Shown here: piece by piece, positions 36,376 to 45,285 of the stretch
How the letters are laid out: each line of letters begins with the position of its first letter
Numbering within the stretch: the first letter of the stretch is position 1
Origin: Pedobacter heparinus DSM 2366
GTDB taxonomy: Bacteria > Bacteroidota > Bacteroidia > Sphingobacteriales > Sphingobacteriaceae
Direction: 5' to 3'
NCBI RefSeq assembly: GCF_000023825.1
Contig: NC_013061.1
Coordinates: 4,030,001 to 4,094,000 of the forward strand
DNA length: 64,000 nt
The notes under the pieces: generated by a model
Told to the model about the DNA's origin: nothing
What the model saw: only the letters and a program-made list of their open reading frames with translations
Databases searched by the model: none
Position numbers and translations under genes: made by a program

Positions 36376-37278
36376 GCGAAGGCCCAACTGATGGTCAACT
36401 ATTGCCAGGCCTTCTTCAAAACTATGTGGGCTATAGCCAAGATCGTTGATGGTCTTATCTAATATAAAACCAGTTTTAACAGGTCTTTTAGCTGCCTGGT
36501 TTAAACTTTCAGAACTGATTTCAGTAATCAGGCTTTTATTGAGCCCCCAATAATCAGCCACCCGGGCTACCAGTTCAGAAATACGCATCATATCTTTCCC
36601 TGAAGCATTATACACACCACGGGCATCTTTCTCTACTGCCAGCAGGCAGCAATCTGCCAGGTCTTCTGCCAAGGTAGGCATCCGCCACTGGTCGTTTACC
36701 ACATTGATCGGGCTTCCTTTTTCCAGCGCAGTTTTTGCCCAAAGCACAATATTGGTCCTGCTCATGTCGCTCACAATACCATATACTATAATGGTACGGA
36801 GAATGGCCCAGCGGCAGGTAGAACTTTTGATCACTTCTTCTGCTTCCAGCTTGGTAATCCCGTAATAACTTAAAGGATTGGGTGCGGCCAGTTCATCATA
36901 GGGGCCATGGGCACCATCAAATATAAAGTCGGTAGACAAGTGTACCAGTTGGATATTGTGCAGTTCGCACAGCGATACCAGGGTTTTAACGGCTTCTACA
37001 TTTAACTGGTAAGCAAGCTCCTTTTCTGCTTCACAAGTATCCACATTGGTCATTGCTGCCGTATGGATGATCGCATCAGGCTGATACTTTTCCACAACTG
37101 CTTTTACATTTTCCGGATCAAGAATATCCATTTCGGCGTAAGTATACCCTTCGGTAACAGGAAAACGATTGCCCCCCTTTGCTGTCGCAATTAAGCCAAA
37201 TTGGTTGGTAACCAACAGACGTTCTGTAATTTTCTGGCCTAAAAGCCCGTTGCTTCCTGTAACTAATACTGTTCTCAT
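36367..37278 (-). CDS. SDR-family sugar-nucleotide reductase, RmlD-like
   Basis: A 303-residue Rossmann protein of the extended short-chain dehydrogenase/reductase class. The NAD(P) loop is VTGSNGLLGQ at the N-terminus; HTAAMTNVDTCE, LVHLSTDFIFDG and the catalytic SYYGITK (Y-x-x-x-K) follow in the RmlD order. RmlD reduces dTDP-4-dehydrorhamnose, but no rhamnose pathway gene is nearby, and stand-alone relatives are common, so the substrate is open. It is single, bounded by the tRNA side and the divergent atpD promoter. Confidence 0.85.
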   Translation of the reverse strand: MRTVLVTGSNGLLGQKITERLLVTNQFGLIATAKGGNRFPVTEGYTYAEMDILDPENVKAVVEKYQPDAIIHTAAMTNVDTCEAEKELAYQLNVEAVKTLVSLCELHNIQLVHLSTDFIFDGAHGPYDELAAPNPLSYYGITKLEAEEVIKSSTCRWAILRTIIVYGIVSDMSRTNIVLWAKTALEKGSPINVVNDQWRMPTLAEDLADCCLLAVEKDARGVYNASGKDMMRISELVARVADYWGLNKSLITEISSESLNQAAKRPVKTGFILDKTINDLGYSPHSFEEGLAIVDHQLGLRLT

Positions 37279-37418
37279 CCGGATCTAATTTCTTAATTAA
37301 CAGACATTCCGGTCCTGGAAACCGAATAATTTATGCTGCTTTTATACTTGCTAAAATACCATTTTAAAAACTGTTGAAAAACTTTTTATTTATATATGCA
37401 ATTCTTGTATAAAAATTT

Positions 37419-37426
37419 TAACTTTG
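37419..37426 (+). promoter_or_regulatory. -7 promoter element of atpDC
   Basis: TAACTTTG matches TAnnTTTG exactly, 70 bases upstream of the atpD start. I see no good -33 TTG at the expected distance. Confidence 0.5.
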
Positions 37427-37496
37427 CAAACCAAATTGTAGGCTTATAAAAGGGCCTTTAACAAATTGATATTTATAATTTTACCCAAAACAATAT

Positions 37497-38999
37497 ATGC
37501 CTAACATTGGAAAAATAGCGCAGATTATAGGACCGGTAGTTGACGTGAGTTTTGCTGACGATGCTCATTTACCTCAAATTTTCTCTGCATTAGAGATTGA
37601 AAAAGAAAACGGACAGAAGATCGTTTTAGAAGTTCAACAACATCTTGGTGAAGACCGCGTACGTGCAATTGCAATGGACTCGACCGATGGTTTAGTTCGT
37701 GGAATGAAAGCACTGGACACTGGTGCCCCTATCAAAATGCCGGTTGGCGACCAGATTAAAGGTCGCTTATTCAATGTTGTTGGTGAAGCTATTGACGGGA
37801 TCAATGCAGTCGACAAAACTGGTGGTCGTCCTATTCACAACACTCCTCCGAGATTTGAGGATCTTTCAACCGAAACTGAAGTACTGTTTACCGGTATTAA
37901 AGTAATCGACTTATTAGAGCCTTATGCCAAAGGTGGTAAAATTGGTTTGTTCGGTGGTGCGGGTGTAGGTAAAACCGTATTGATCATGGAGCTGGTAAAC
38001 AACATTGCGAAAGCTTATGCTGGTTTATCGGTATTTGCCGGTGTGGGTGAGCGTACACGTGAAGGTAACGACCTTTTACGTGAGTTTATCGAATCTGGTG
38101 TAATCAACTATGGTGATGAGTTCCTTCATTCTATGGAAAAAGGCGGATGGGATTTGAAAACGGTTGATACAGATAAATTAAAAGAATCTAAAGCAACATT
38201 GGTATTTGGTCAGATGAACGAGCCTCCAGGTGCACGTGCACGTGTGGCCTTATCAGGATTGACCGTTGCTGAATATTTCCGTGATGGTGATGGTGAAGGC
38301 GCAGGAAAAGATATCCTTTTCTTCGTTGACAACATCTTCCGTTTCACCCAGGCAGGTTCTGAGGTATCGGCCCTATTGGGACGTATGCCTTCGGCCGTAG
38401 GTTACCAGCCAACACTGGCAACAGAGATGGGTCTGATGCAGGAGCGTATCACTTCAACAAAGCGCGGTTCCATTACATCTGTACAGGCCGTTTATGTACC
38501 TGCGGATGATTTAACTGACCCCGCTCCGGCTACAACATTTGCCCACTTGGATGCAACTACTGTATTGTCACGTAAAATTGCCGAGCTAGGTATCTATCCT
38601 GCAGTGGATCCACTGGATTCTACTTCAAGGATCCTTTCTCCTGCTATTTTGGGTGATGAGCATTACAATACTGCCCAACGCGTAAAAGAAACTTTACAAC
38701 GTTATAAAGAATTGCAGGATATCATCGCCATCTTAGGTATGGACGAGTTATCTGAAGAAGATAAACTGGTTGTATCCCGCGCACGTCGCGTTCAGCGTTT
38801 CTTGTCTCAGCCTTTCCACGTAGCCGAACAATTTACAGGATTAAAAGGTGTATTGGTTGACATTAAAGATACCATCAAAGGATTTAACATGATCATGGAT
38901 GGTGAAGTTGATGAATATCCTGAAGCTGCATTTAACCTTGTAGGTAGCATCGAAGAAGCTATTGAAAAAGGTAAGAAATTATTAGCTGAAGCGAACTAG
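37497..38999 (+). CDS. atpD: F-type ATP synthase subunit beta
   Basis: A 500-residue catalytic subunit of the F1 sector. It begins GKIAQIIGPVVDVSF; the Walker A loop is GGAGVGKTVL, followed by GVGERTREGNDL, the catalytic MNEPPGARARV, and FVDNIFRFTQAGSEVSALLG. It hydrolyses or makes ATP at the cytoplasmic face of the inner membrane. Only atpD and atpC are here; in many Bacteroidota the remaining subunit genes lie in a separate operon. Confidence 0.99.
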   Translation: MPNIGKIAQIIGPVVDVSFADDAHLPQIFSALEIEKENGQKIVLEVQQHLGEDRVRAIAMDSTDGLVRGMKALDTGAPIKMPVGDQIKGRLFNVVGEAIDGINAVDKTGGRPIHNTPPRFEDLSTETEVLFTGIKVIDLLEPYAKGGKIGLFGGAGVGKTVLIMELVNNIAKAYAGLSVFAGVGERTREGNDLLREFIESGVINYGDEFLHSMEKGGWDLKTVDTDKLKESKATLVFGQMNEPPGARARVALSGLTVAEYFRDGDGEGAGKDILFFVDNIFRFTQAGSEVSALLGRMPSAVGYQPTLATEMGLMQERITSTKRGSITSVQAVYVPADDLTDPAPATTFAHLDATTVLSRKIAELGIYPAVDPLDSTSRILSPAILGDEHYNTAQRVKETLQRYKELQDIIAILGMDELSEEDKLVVSRARRVQRFLSQPFHVAEQFTGLKGVLVDIKDTIKGFNMIMDGEVDEYPEAAFNLVGSIEEAIEKGKKLLAEAN

Positions 39000-39009
39000 G
39001 ATTAGCACT

Positions 39010-39252
39010 ATGACATTAGAAATATTAACACCAGACAAAAAAGTTTTTGAAGGCGAAGTAACTGCAGTTACTGTACCGGGAACAATGGGCTCTTTTCAGA
39101 TTTTGAAAGACCATGCCCCTATTATTTCAACTTTAGAAGATGGACCGGTAATTATTAAAAGCAAAACCGGCGAAGATACCTTTATTATTAAAGGTGGTGT
39201 CGTTGAGGTTTTAAAAAACAAAATTATTGTTTTGGCCGAGGGGGTTGCTTAA
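39010..39252 (+). CDS. atpC: F-type ATP synthase subunit epsilon
   Basis: An 80-residue protein with the N-terminal beta-sandwich of the epsilon subunit (MTLEILTPDKKVFEGEVTAV, PGTMGSFQILKDHAPIIS). The C-terminal helical hairpin found in about 135-residue E. coli epsilon is missing, as is usual in this phylum; that hairpin mediates inhibition of ATP hydrolysis. It follows atpD after 10 bases and is closed by a strong terminator. Confidence 0.97.
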   Translation: MTLEILTPDKKVFEGEVTAVTVPGTMGSFQILKDHAPIISTLEDGPVIIKSKTGEDTFIIKGGVVEVLKNKIIVLAEGVA

Positions 39253-39274
39253 TATTTAATCATACAATATGGAG

Positions 39275-39305
39275 AAGCCCTTTGAACATTCAAAGGGCTT
39301 TTTTT
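39275..39305 (+). terminator. Intrinsic terminator of atpDC
   Basis: A perfect 12-base stem AAGCCCTTTGAA / TTCAAAGGGCTT with a 2-base loop, ending in a run of seven T residues, begins 23 bases after atpC. The AT-rich stretch 39306-39535 that follows shows no gene. Confidence 0.95.
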
Positions 39306-39535
39306 ATGGGCAAAAAAAAATGCTTTTAATCAAATTTTTGGAAGGACTGGTGCATTTTAGGAAGAAAATAGCAAAAATTACAATGCTCGCATAACATGCA
39401 TACCGAATACCGAAATCATAATTGGTATACTAACGTCCAATTAAGATACCAAAAACACAGGAATTAAAAAATAAAATACCGATTAAATAAAAAAATAAAG
39501 AATTATATTTTTTTTCAATTATTTTCATTAAGCTA

Positions 39536-39566
39536 TTGATAGTTTAAACTGCAAGCCCTAAATTGG
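39536..39566 (+). promoter_or_regulatory. Predicted promoter of the ilv-leu operon
   Basis: TTG at 39536-39538 and TAAATTGG at 39559-39566 are separated by 20 bases. The second box differs at one position from TAnnTTTG. Transcription would begin near 39573, about 25 bases ahead of the leader peptide. Confidence 0.4.
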
Positions 39567-39597
39567 ATTTATAAATTAACAAGAGATAAATAATAAA

Positions 39598-39681
39598 ATG
39601 AACCGTTCACTTACAACCTTATTTAATGTCATTATTAATGGTATTCTCCTGCTGATTATTCAGAAGGATAAGGCGCTGTAA
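39598..39681 (+). CDS. Branched-chain leader peptide (attenuator)
   Basis: A 27-codon frame: ATG at 39598, TAA at 39679-39681. The middle is a dense run of regulated residues, NVIINGILLLII, giving twelve Leu, Ile or Val in 27 residues. It lies between the predicted promoter and an intrinsic terminator, and 93 bases ahead of ilvE. The last codons contain GGCGCT (39672-39677), complementary to AGCGCC in the left arm of the terminator. A ribosome stalled at the Ile/Leu codons would leave GGCGCT free to block the terminator; one reaching the stop would cover it. This is the logic of known ilv and leu attenuators. Confidence 0.75.
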   Translation: MNRSLTTLFNVIINGILLLIIQKDKAL

Positions 39682-39707
39682 ATGAATATTTAATAAAAAA
39701 ATATCGC

Positions 39708-39735
39708 AAGCGCCCCCCAAAAGTGGCGCTTTTTT
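39708..39735 (+). terminator. Attenuator terminator upstream of ilvE
   Basis: Stem AAGCGCC (39708-39714) / GGCGCTT (39725-39731), 10-base loop, six T residues ending at 39735. It lies between the leader peptide and ilvE. The left arm can instead pair with GGCGCT at 39672-39677 inside the leader frame. Confidence 0.8.
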
Positions 39736-39774
39736 AATGAAACATTTAACAGAAAAAACATACCTATAACCAAA

Positions 39775-40665
39775 ATGCAATATTTCAATTCAAATACAGT
39801 GCTTTATTTAAACGGAAAGTTTGAGAAAGCAGCTGACACGACTGCCGATATATACGGACAGTCATTACATTATGGCTATGCTGTATTTGAAGGAATCAGG
39901 GCATACAGCACCCATAATGGCACCAGGATTTTTAAGGTAAAGGAACATTATGAACGCTTAAAACGTTCGGCAGAACTGGTAAACATGCCCTTTCACTGGA
40001 ACATAAACGATCTGATCAAGCAAACTTATAAATTACTTGAACTAAACAATTTAAAGAACGCTTATATCAGGCCCTTGATCTATTGTGCACCAAATATGTC
40101 GCTTGTTGCGGGTACAAAAACATCCATCATGATCTGTGCCTGGGAATGGGGAGCTTACCTTGGACACGAACAATTAAAAGTTTGTATCTCAAGTTATGAA
40201 AGGCCCAATCCTAAGTCAACCGCTATTGAAGCCAAAGTAAGCGGCAATTATGTAAACTCTATACTGGCCACTACCGAGGCAAAAAATAAAGGTTTTGATG
40301 AAGCTTTATTGCTGGATATGAACCAGAACATTGCCGAAGGGCCGGGCGCAAATATCTTTATTGAAAAGAACGGCAGGCTGTACACTCCGCCACCGGGACA
40401 TATTTTACCAGGCATTACCCGTGCCACCATTATTGAGCTGTGCCAGATCCTGGATATAGAACTTATTGAAAAGCATTTAACGGTTAAGGATATCAAACAT
40501 GCCGACAGTGCCTTTTTCTGCGGTACGGCCTCCGAAATCGCCGGGATAGCATCGGTAGACGAGTATACCTTTCCGGTCAAATGGGTAGATAGCCTGGGCG
40601 CTACCCTGCAGCGCACTTACAAGTGCCTTGTTTTAGAGAAACAAAACTATGAAGTAATTATATAA
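39775..40665 (+). CDS. ilvE: Branched-chain amino acid aminotransferase
   Basis: A 296-residue fold-type IV PLP enzyme that transfers the amino group between glutamate and the branched-chain 2-oxo acids. The PLP lysine is in AIEAKVSGNYVNSILA; further family blocks are NKGFDEALLLDMNQNIAEGP and GHILPGITRATIIEL. It opens the operon directly behind the attenuator, so it is the first gene affected by the leader. The 17-base gap to ilvD supports co-transcription. Confidence 0.97.
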   Translation: MQYFNSNTVLYLNGKFEKAADTTADIYGQSLHYGYAVFEGIRAYSTHNGTRIFKVKEHYERLKRSAELVNMPFHWNINDLIKQTYKLLELNNLKNAYIRPLIYCAPNMSLVAGTKTSIMICAWEWGAYLGHEQLKVCISSYERPNPKSTAIEAKVSGNYVNSILATTEAKNKGFDEALLLDMNQNIAEGPGANIFIEKNGRLYTPPPGHILPGITRATIIELCQILDIELIEKHLTVKDIKHADSAFFCGTASEIAGIASVDEYTFPVKWVDSLGATLQRTYKCLVLEKQNYEVII

Positions 40666-40682
40666 ACATACCAAATCAGTAT

Positions 40683-42380
40683 ATGTCACAAACACCTGAA
40701 ATTAACCGATACAGCAAAACATTTACTCAAGATCCTACACAGCCGGCTGCACAGGCCATGTTGTATGGAATTGGACTGACCGCAGCAGATATGGACAAAG
40801 CCCAGGTGGGCATTGCCAGCATGGGCTATGATGGAAACACCTGCAACATGCACCTGAATGATCTGGCCAAAATTGTAAAAGAAGGTGTCTGGAAAAATGA
40901 TATGGTGGGATTAACCTTCAGCACCATTGGCGTAAGTGACGGTATGTCGAACGGAACAGATGGCATGCGTTACTCCCTGGTTTCAAGAGATGTAATTGCC
41001 GATTCTATTGAAACTATCTGCGGTGGGCAGTATTATGATGGTTTGATCACCATTCCTGGCTGTGATAAAAATATGCCAGGTTCTGTTATGGCCATGGGCC
41101 GTTTAAACCGCCCTTCTATTATGGTATATGGCGGCAGTATCCATTCGGGTAAATGGAAGGGACAATCATTAAACATTGTATCTGCTTTTGAAGCATTGGG
41201 CCAGAAACTTGCCGGCAATTTAGAAGAAGAGGATTTTCAGGGTGTAATTAAAAATGCATGTCCGGGTGCTGGTGCCTGTGGTGGTATGTATACCGCAAAT
41301 ACCATGGCTTCGGCTATTGAGGCTTTAGGAATGAGTTTGCCTTACAGCTCTTCCCACCCGGCCACAAGTGATGAAAAAAAGAACGAATGCCTGGAAGCAG
41401 GTAAATACATCCGTATCCTGCTGGAAAGAAATATCCTGCCTTCGGATATCATGACCGAGAAAGCATTTCGCAATGCAATCGTAATTGTGATGGTACTGGG
41501 CGGATCTACAAATGCAGTACTGCACCTGATTGCCATTGCCAGATCTGTAGGTATAGACCTGAAACTGGATGATTTCCAGCACATCAGCGACAGCACCCCG
41601 GTACTGGGCGACTTAAAACCAAGCGGAACTTACCTGATGGAAGATCTGCATGAAATAGGTGGTGTACCTGCGGTAATGAAATATTTGTTAAAAGTGGGTT
41701 TAATTGATGGCGACTGTATAACTGTAACCGGAAAAACCATTGCTGAAAATGTTGCTGATGCGGCAGACCTGGATTTTGAAACCCAAAAGATTATTTTCCC
41801 TATAGAAAACCCTATTAAAGAAACCGGCCACTTACAAATGTTATATGGCAACCTGGCTACCAAAGGGGCTGTTGCAAAGATCAGTGGTAAGGAAGGAGAG
41901 AGATTTACTGGCCCGGCACGCGTATTTGACGGAGAGAAATCGCTGATGGCAGGTATACAGAGCGGACGCCTGAAAAGTGGGGATGTAGTAGTGATCAGAC
42001 AGGTTGGCCCTAAAGGCGCCCCTGGAATGCCAGAGATGTTGAAACCTACTTCATTGATTATTGGCGCAGGTTTGGGTAAATCAGTAGCCCTGATTACTGA
42101 CGGTCGTTTTTCTGGTGGTACACATGGTTTTGTGGTAGGCCACATCACTCCTGAAGCATGGGATGGCGGAAACATTGCCCTGGTACATGACGATGACATC
42201 ATTACTATAGATGCAGTAAACAATTCTATAGATGTACACCTGACTGATGAGCAGCTGGCAACCCGCCGCGCGGTATGGAAACAACTTCCGCCACCCGTCA
42301 CCAAAGGTGTGCTTTACAAATACCTGAAACAAGTAAGCAATGCCAGTGAAGGCTGCGTTACTGATGCCTATACAGATTAA
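40683..42380 (+). CDS. ilvD: Dihydroxy-acid dehydratase
   Basis: A 565-residue iron-sulfur dehydratase of the IlvD/Edd family. It converts 2,3-dihydroxy-isovalerate (or -methylvalerate) to the 2-oxo acid. Cluster ligands are in ITIPGCDKNMPG and NACPGAGACGGMYTANTMAS; the C-terminal LITDGRFSGGTHGFVVGHI is the family signature. Length matches typical IlvD. It serves both valine/leucine and isoleucine branches. Confidence 0.98.
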   Translation: MSQTPEINRYSKTFTQDPTQPAAQAMLYGIGLTAADMDKAQVGIASMGYDGNTCNMHLNDLAKIVKEGVWKNDMVGLTFSTIGVSDGMSNGTDGMRYSLVSRDVIADSIETICGGQYYDGLITIPGCDKNMPGSVMAMGRLNRPSIMVYGGSIHSGKWKGQSLNIVSAFEALGQKLAGNLEEEDFQGVIKNACPGAGACGGMYTANTMASAIEALGMSLPYSSSHPATSDEKKNECLEAGKYIRILLERNILPSDIMTEKAFRNAIVIVMVLGGSTNAVLHLIAIARSVGIDLKLDDFQHISDSTPVLGDLKPSGTYLMEDLHEIGGVPAVMKYLLKVGLIDGDCITVTGKTIAENVADAADLDFETQKIIFPIENPIKETGHLQMLYGNLATKGAVAKISGKEGERFTGPARVFDGEKSLMAGIQSGRLKSGDVVVIRQVGPKGAPGMPEMLKPTSLIIGAGLGKSVALITDGRFSGGTHGFVVGHITPEAWDGGNIALVHDDDIITIDAVNNSIDVHLTDEQLATRRAVWKQLPPPVTKGVLYKYLKQVSNASEGCVTDAYTD

Positions 42381-42413
42381 AGAAATTAAAACCCATTACC
42401 TAAAAATAAAACA

Positions 42414-44153
42414 ATGGATACAGCACAAGAGGTAACAAACACCTTAACTGAACCCAAAAAAACAACTAACGTTTCTGGTTCAGTAGCTTTATTGGAAGGA
42501 TTAATAGCCGAAGGTACAGATACCATTTTTGGCTACCCTGGTGGTGCGATCATGCCTATTTATGACGCCCTATACGATTATAACGATAAATTAAAACATA
42601 TACTGGTACGCCATGAGCAGGGGGCAACCCATGCAGCCCAGGGCTATGCCAGAACGTCGGGCAAGGTTGGTGTTGCATTTGCAACCAGCGGCCCGGGTGC
42701 CACCAACCTGGTTACCGGTCTGGCCGATGCACAGATTGACAGCACACCTATGGTATGTATTACCGGTCAGGTATTTGCGCACCTGCTGGGTACGGATGCT
42801 TTCCAGGAAACAGATGTGATCAACATTACCACACCGGTTACCAAATGGAACTACCAGGTAACCGATGCCTCAGAAATTCCGGCTGTACTGGCAAAAGCAT
42901 TTTACATTGCCCGCAGCGGCAGGCCCGGCCCGGTACTGATAGACATTACCAAAAATGCACAGCTGCAAATGTTCGACTATGAGGGTTATACCCCTTGTGA
43001 ACACATCCGTAGCTACCGCCCTAAACCAGTGGTAAGAAAAGAATACATTGAACAGGCCGCTGCAATGATCAACACTGCGAAAAAGCCTTTCATTTTATTC
43101 GGACAAGGCGTATTGCTGGGCAGTGCGGAGCAGGAGTTTAAAGCTTTTGTAGAAAAAAGTGGTATCCCTGCAGCATGGACCATTATGGGTGCCGGTGCAA
43201 TCCCTACTGATCATCCCCTAAATGTAGGGATGCTGGGTATGCATGGTAACTATGGCCCTAACGTTCAGACTAATGCCTGCGATGTGCTGATTGCCATTGG
43301 AATGCGTTTTGATGACCGGGTAACCGGGCGTTTAGACAAATATGCGAAACAGGCCAAAGTAATCCACCTGGATATTGATCCGGCTGAGATAGACAAAAAC
43401 GTAAAAGCTGATGTGCCGGTATGGGGTGATTGTAAAGAAACGCTGCCCCTGCTTACCGAATTGATCGAAGAGAAAAAACATACCGATTGGCTGGCTGAGT
43501 TTAGGGCTTATGACAAAATTGAACAGGATACTTTAATCCAAAAGGAATTGAACCCTACAGAAGGTGAAATGACTATGGGTGAGGTGATCCATCAGTTAAA
43601 TGTACTGACCAAGGGAGAAGCTGTAATTGTAACTGATGTGGGCCAGCACCAGATGGTGGCCTGCCGCTATGCCAAGTTTAACAATAGCAGGAGCAATATT
43701 ACCAGTGGTGGCCTGGGCACTATGGGTTTTGGCTTACCGGCAGCAATAGGGGCCAAATTTGGCACACCTGATAAAACGGTAGTTGCCGTAATTGGTGATG
43801 GTGGCTTCCAGATGACTTTACAGGAGTTGGGTACCATTATGCAGACTGAGGTAAATGTAAAGATCCTGATCCTGAACAACAGGTTCCTGGGTATGGTTCG
43901 CCAGTGGCAGCAACTGTTCCATGAAAAGCGATATTCATTTGTGAACATCACCAGTCCTGATTTTGTAAAGCTTGCCGATTCTTATTATATCGCCGGCAAA
44001 AGAATTGATGAGCGTGCGCAATTAACGGGCGCCCTGGAAGAAATGCTGAACCATCCGGGCTCATTCCTTTTGGAAGTAATGGTAGCACAGGAACACAATG
44101 TATTCCCAATGGTACCACAAGGTATGAGTGTAGCCGAAATCAGACTTAAATAA
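42414..44153 (+). CDS. ilvB: Acetolactate synthase large (catalytic) subunit
   Basis: A 579-residue ThDP-dependent enzyme. The catalytic glutamate is in LVRHEQGATHAAQGYAR near the N-terminus; the ThDP/Mg motif is GDGGFQMTLQEL with ILNN about 25 residues on; the FAD-domain block MGMHGNYGPN precedes. It joins two pyruvates to acetolactate or pyruvate with 2-oxobutyrate. It acts with the ilvN product encoded 7 bases downstream. The first 20 residues before VSGSVALLEGL are extra relative to E. coli IlvB. Confidence 0.98.
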   Translation: MDTAQEVTNTLTEPKKTTNVSGSVALLEGLIAEGTDTIFGYPGGAIMPIYDALYDYNDKLKHILVRHEQGATHAAQGYARTSGKVGVAFATSGPGATNLVTGLADAQIDSTPMVCITGQVFAHLLGTDAFQETDVINITTPVTKWNYQVTDASEIPAVLAKAFYIARSGRPGPVLIDITKNAQLQMFDYEGYTPCEHIRSYRPKPVVRKEYIEQAAAMINTAKKPFILFGQGVLLGSAEQEFKAFVEKSGIPAAWTIMGAGAIPTDHPLNVGMLGMHGNYGPNVQTNACDVLIAIGMRFDDRVTGRLDKYAKQAKVIHLDIDPAEIDKNVKADVPVWGDCKETLPLLTELIEEKKHTDWLAEFRAYDKIEQDTLIQKELNPTEGEMTMGEVIHQLNVLTKGEAVIVTDVGQHQMVACRYAKFNNSRSNITSGGLGTMGFGLPAAIGAKFGTPDKTVVAVIGDGGFQMTLQELGTIMQTEVNVKILILNNRFLGMVRQWQQLFHEKRYSFVNITSPDFVKLADSYYIAGKRIDERAQLTGALEEMLNHPGSFLLEVMVAQEHNVFPMVPQGMSVAEIRLK

Positions 44154-44160
44154 TTAGATC

Positions 44161-44778
44161 ATGAGCAATTCCAACGAAATAGAATTAAACGGAAAACAGG
44201 AGTTTACGATCACTGCCTATACTGAAAACAGAATCGGCATATTGAACCGTATCGCCATCATCTTTTCCAGAAGAAAGATAAATATTGAGAGTTTAAACAC
44301 CTCTCCTTCCGAGATTGAACACATTCACCGCTTCAATATCCTGATCCATGAGACAGAAGAAGTGGTGCGTAAACTTTGCCGTCAGATTGAAAAACAGGTA
44401 GAGGTACTGAAAGTATACTACAATACGAACGAGGACATCATCTGGCAGGAAATGGCGCTTTATAAGGTACCTACGGATACCATTGCAGAACGCGCCCCGG
44501 TAGAACGGCTGCTGCGCGAATTTGGCGCCCGTGCGGTAGTGATCCGTAAAGATTATACCGTATTTGAAACTACCGGCCACAGGGAAGAAACCGATAAACT
44601 GATTGAAGTTTTACAGCCTTACGGACTGATTGAATTTGTAAGAAGTGCAAGGGTTGCCATTATTAAGGACAGCGAAGGCTTTAACCGCAAACTGAGGGAA
44701 TTTGAACGCAGGGAACCGGGAGAAGAAGTCATAGAAAACGAGTTCCTGGATAAGGAAAAGAACGTATTTACTATGTAA
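44161..44778 (+). CDS. ilvN: Acetolactate synthase small (regulatory) subunit
   Basis: A 205-residue subunit, longer than the roughly 160 residues of E. coli IlvH. The N-terminal ACT domain (about 15-90; FTITAYTENRIGILNRIAII, SRRKINIESLN) binds valine for feedback inhibition; the C-terminal part (about 95-175; RLLREFGARAVVIRKDYTVF, ETDKLIEVLQPYGLIEFVRS) contacts the catalytic subunit. A charged tail of about 25 residues (EFERREPGEEVIENE) is extra. Confidence 0.97.
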   Translation: MSNSNEIELNGKQEFTITAYTENRIGILNRIAIIFSRRKINIESLNTSPSEIEHIHRFNILIHETEEVVRKLCRQIEKQVEVLKVYYNTNEDIIWQEMALYKVPTDTIAERAPVERLLREFGARAVVIRKDYTVFETTGHREETDKLIEVLQPYGLIEFVRSARVAIIKDSEGFNRKLREFERREPGEEVIENEFLDKEKNVFTM

Positions 44779-44787
44779 TCCGGCAGA

Positions 44788-45255
44788 ATGGAATACCTTT
44801 TAAACATCACCAGGCAAACACGCGAAAACTTCATCCGGTTGATCGAAAACTCAACTGTTGAAGAACTGAACGAAATTCCGGCAGGTTTTAACAACAACAT
44901 CATCTGGAACTTCGCGCATATCGTTGCCAGTCAGCAAGGTTTATGCTACAGGCTGGCCAATGTTCCGCTTGTGGTTGAAAAGCAGTACATACTGCCTTAT
45001 ACAAAAGGAACCAGGCCTGAAAAATTTATAGGTGCTGAAGAGATAAATACCATCAAGGAATTGATGCGCAGTACCATTACCCAGCTGGAGCAAGACCTGG
45101 ACAGCGATAAGTTTACAGCGTACCACACTTTTAAAACCGATTACGGTGTAGAAATAAAGAGTACGCAGGAAGCTGTTCAATTTTTTGTAGTGCATGATGC
45201 ACTGCATTATGGAATTGCTTCGGCCATTAAAAAAGTAATCAATAACAATAAATAA
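44788..45255 (+). CDS. DinB-like four-helix metalloprotein inside the ilv operon
   Basis: A 155-residue protein of the DinB / YfiT-like superfamily. The three histidines expected to hold a divalent metal are His44 (NFAHIVASQ), His136 and His140 (FVVHDALHYG). Related proteins include bacillithiol- and mycothiol-dependent transferases and many of unknown role. It lies between ilvN and ilvC with gaps of 9 and 30 bases, so it is co-transcribed with them. No known step of branched-chain synthesis needs such a protein. Confidence 0.85.
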   Translation: MEYLLNITRQTRENFIRLIENSTVEELNEIPAGFNNNIIWNFAHIVASQQGLCYRLANVPLVVEKQYILPYTKGTRPEKFIGAEEINTIKELMRSTITQLEQDLDSDKFTAYHTFKTDYGVEIKSTQEAVQFFVVHDALHYGIASAIKKVINNNK

Positions 45256-45285
45256 AAGAACCTTAATTCTAAAACAATAAAAAAG

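Noticed and set aside
41630..42304. A 224-codon open frame antisense to ilvD
   Set aside because: It lies wholly within the strongly conserved ilvD gene, has no recognisable domain and a Pro/Ser/Cys-rich composition typical of antisense shadows.
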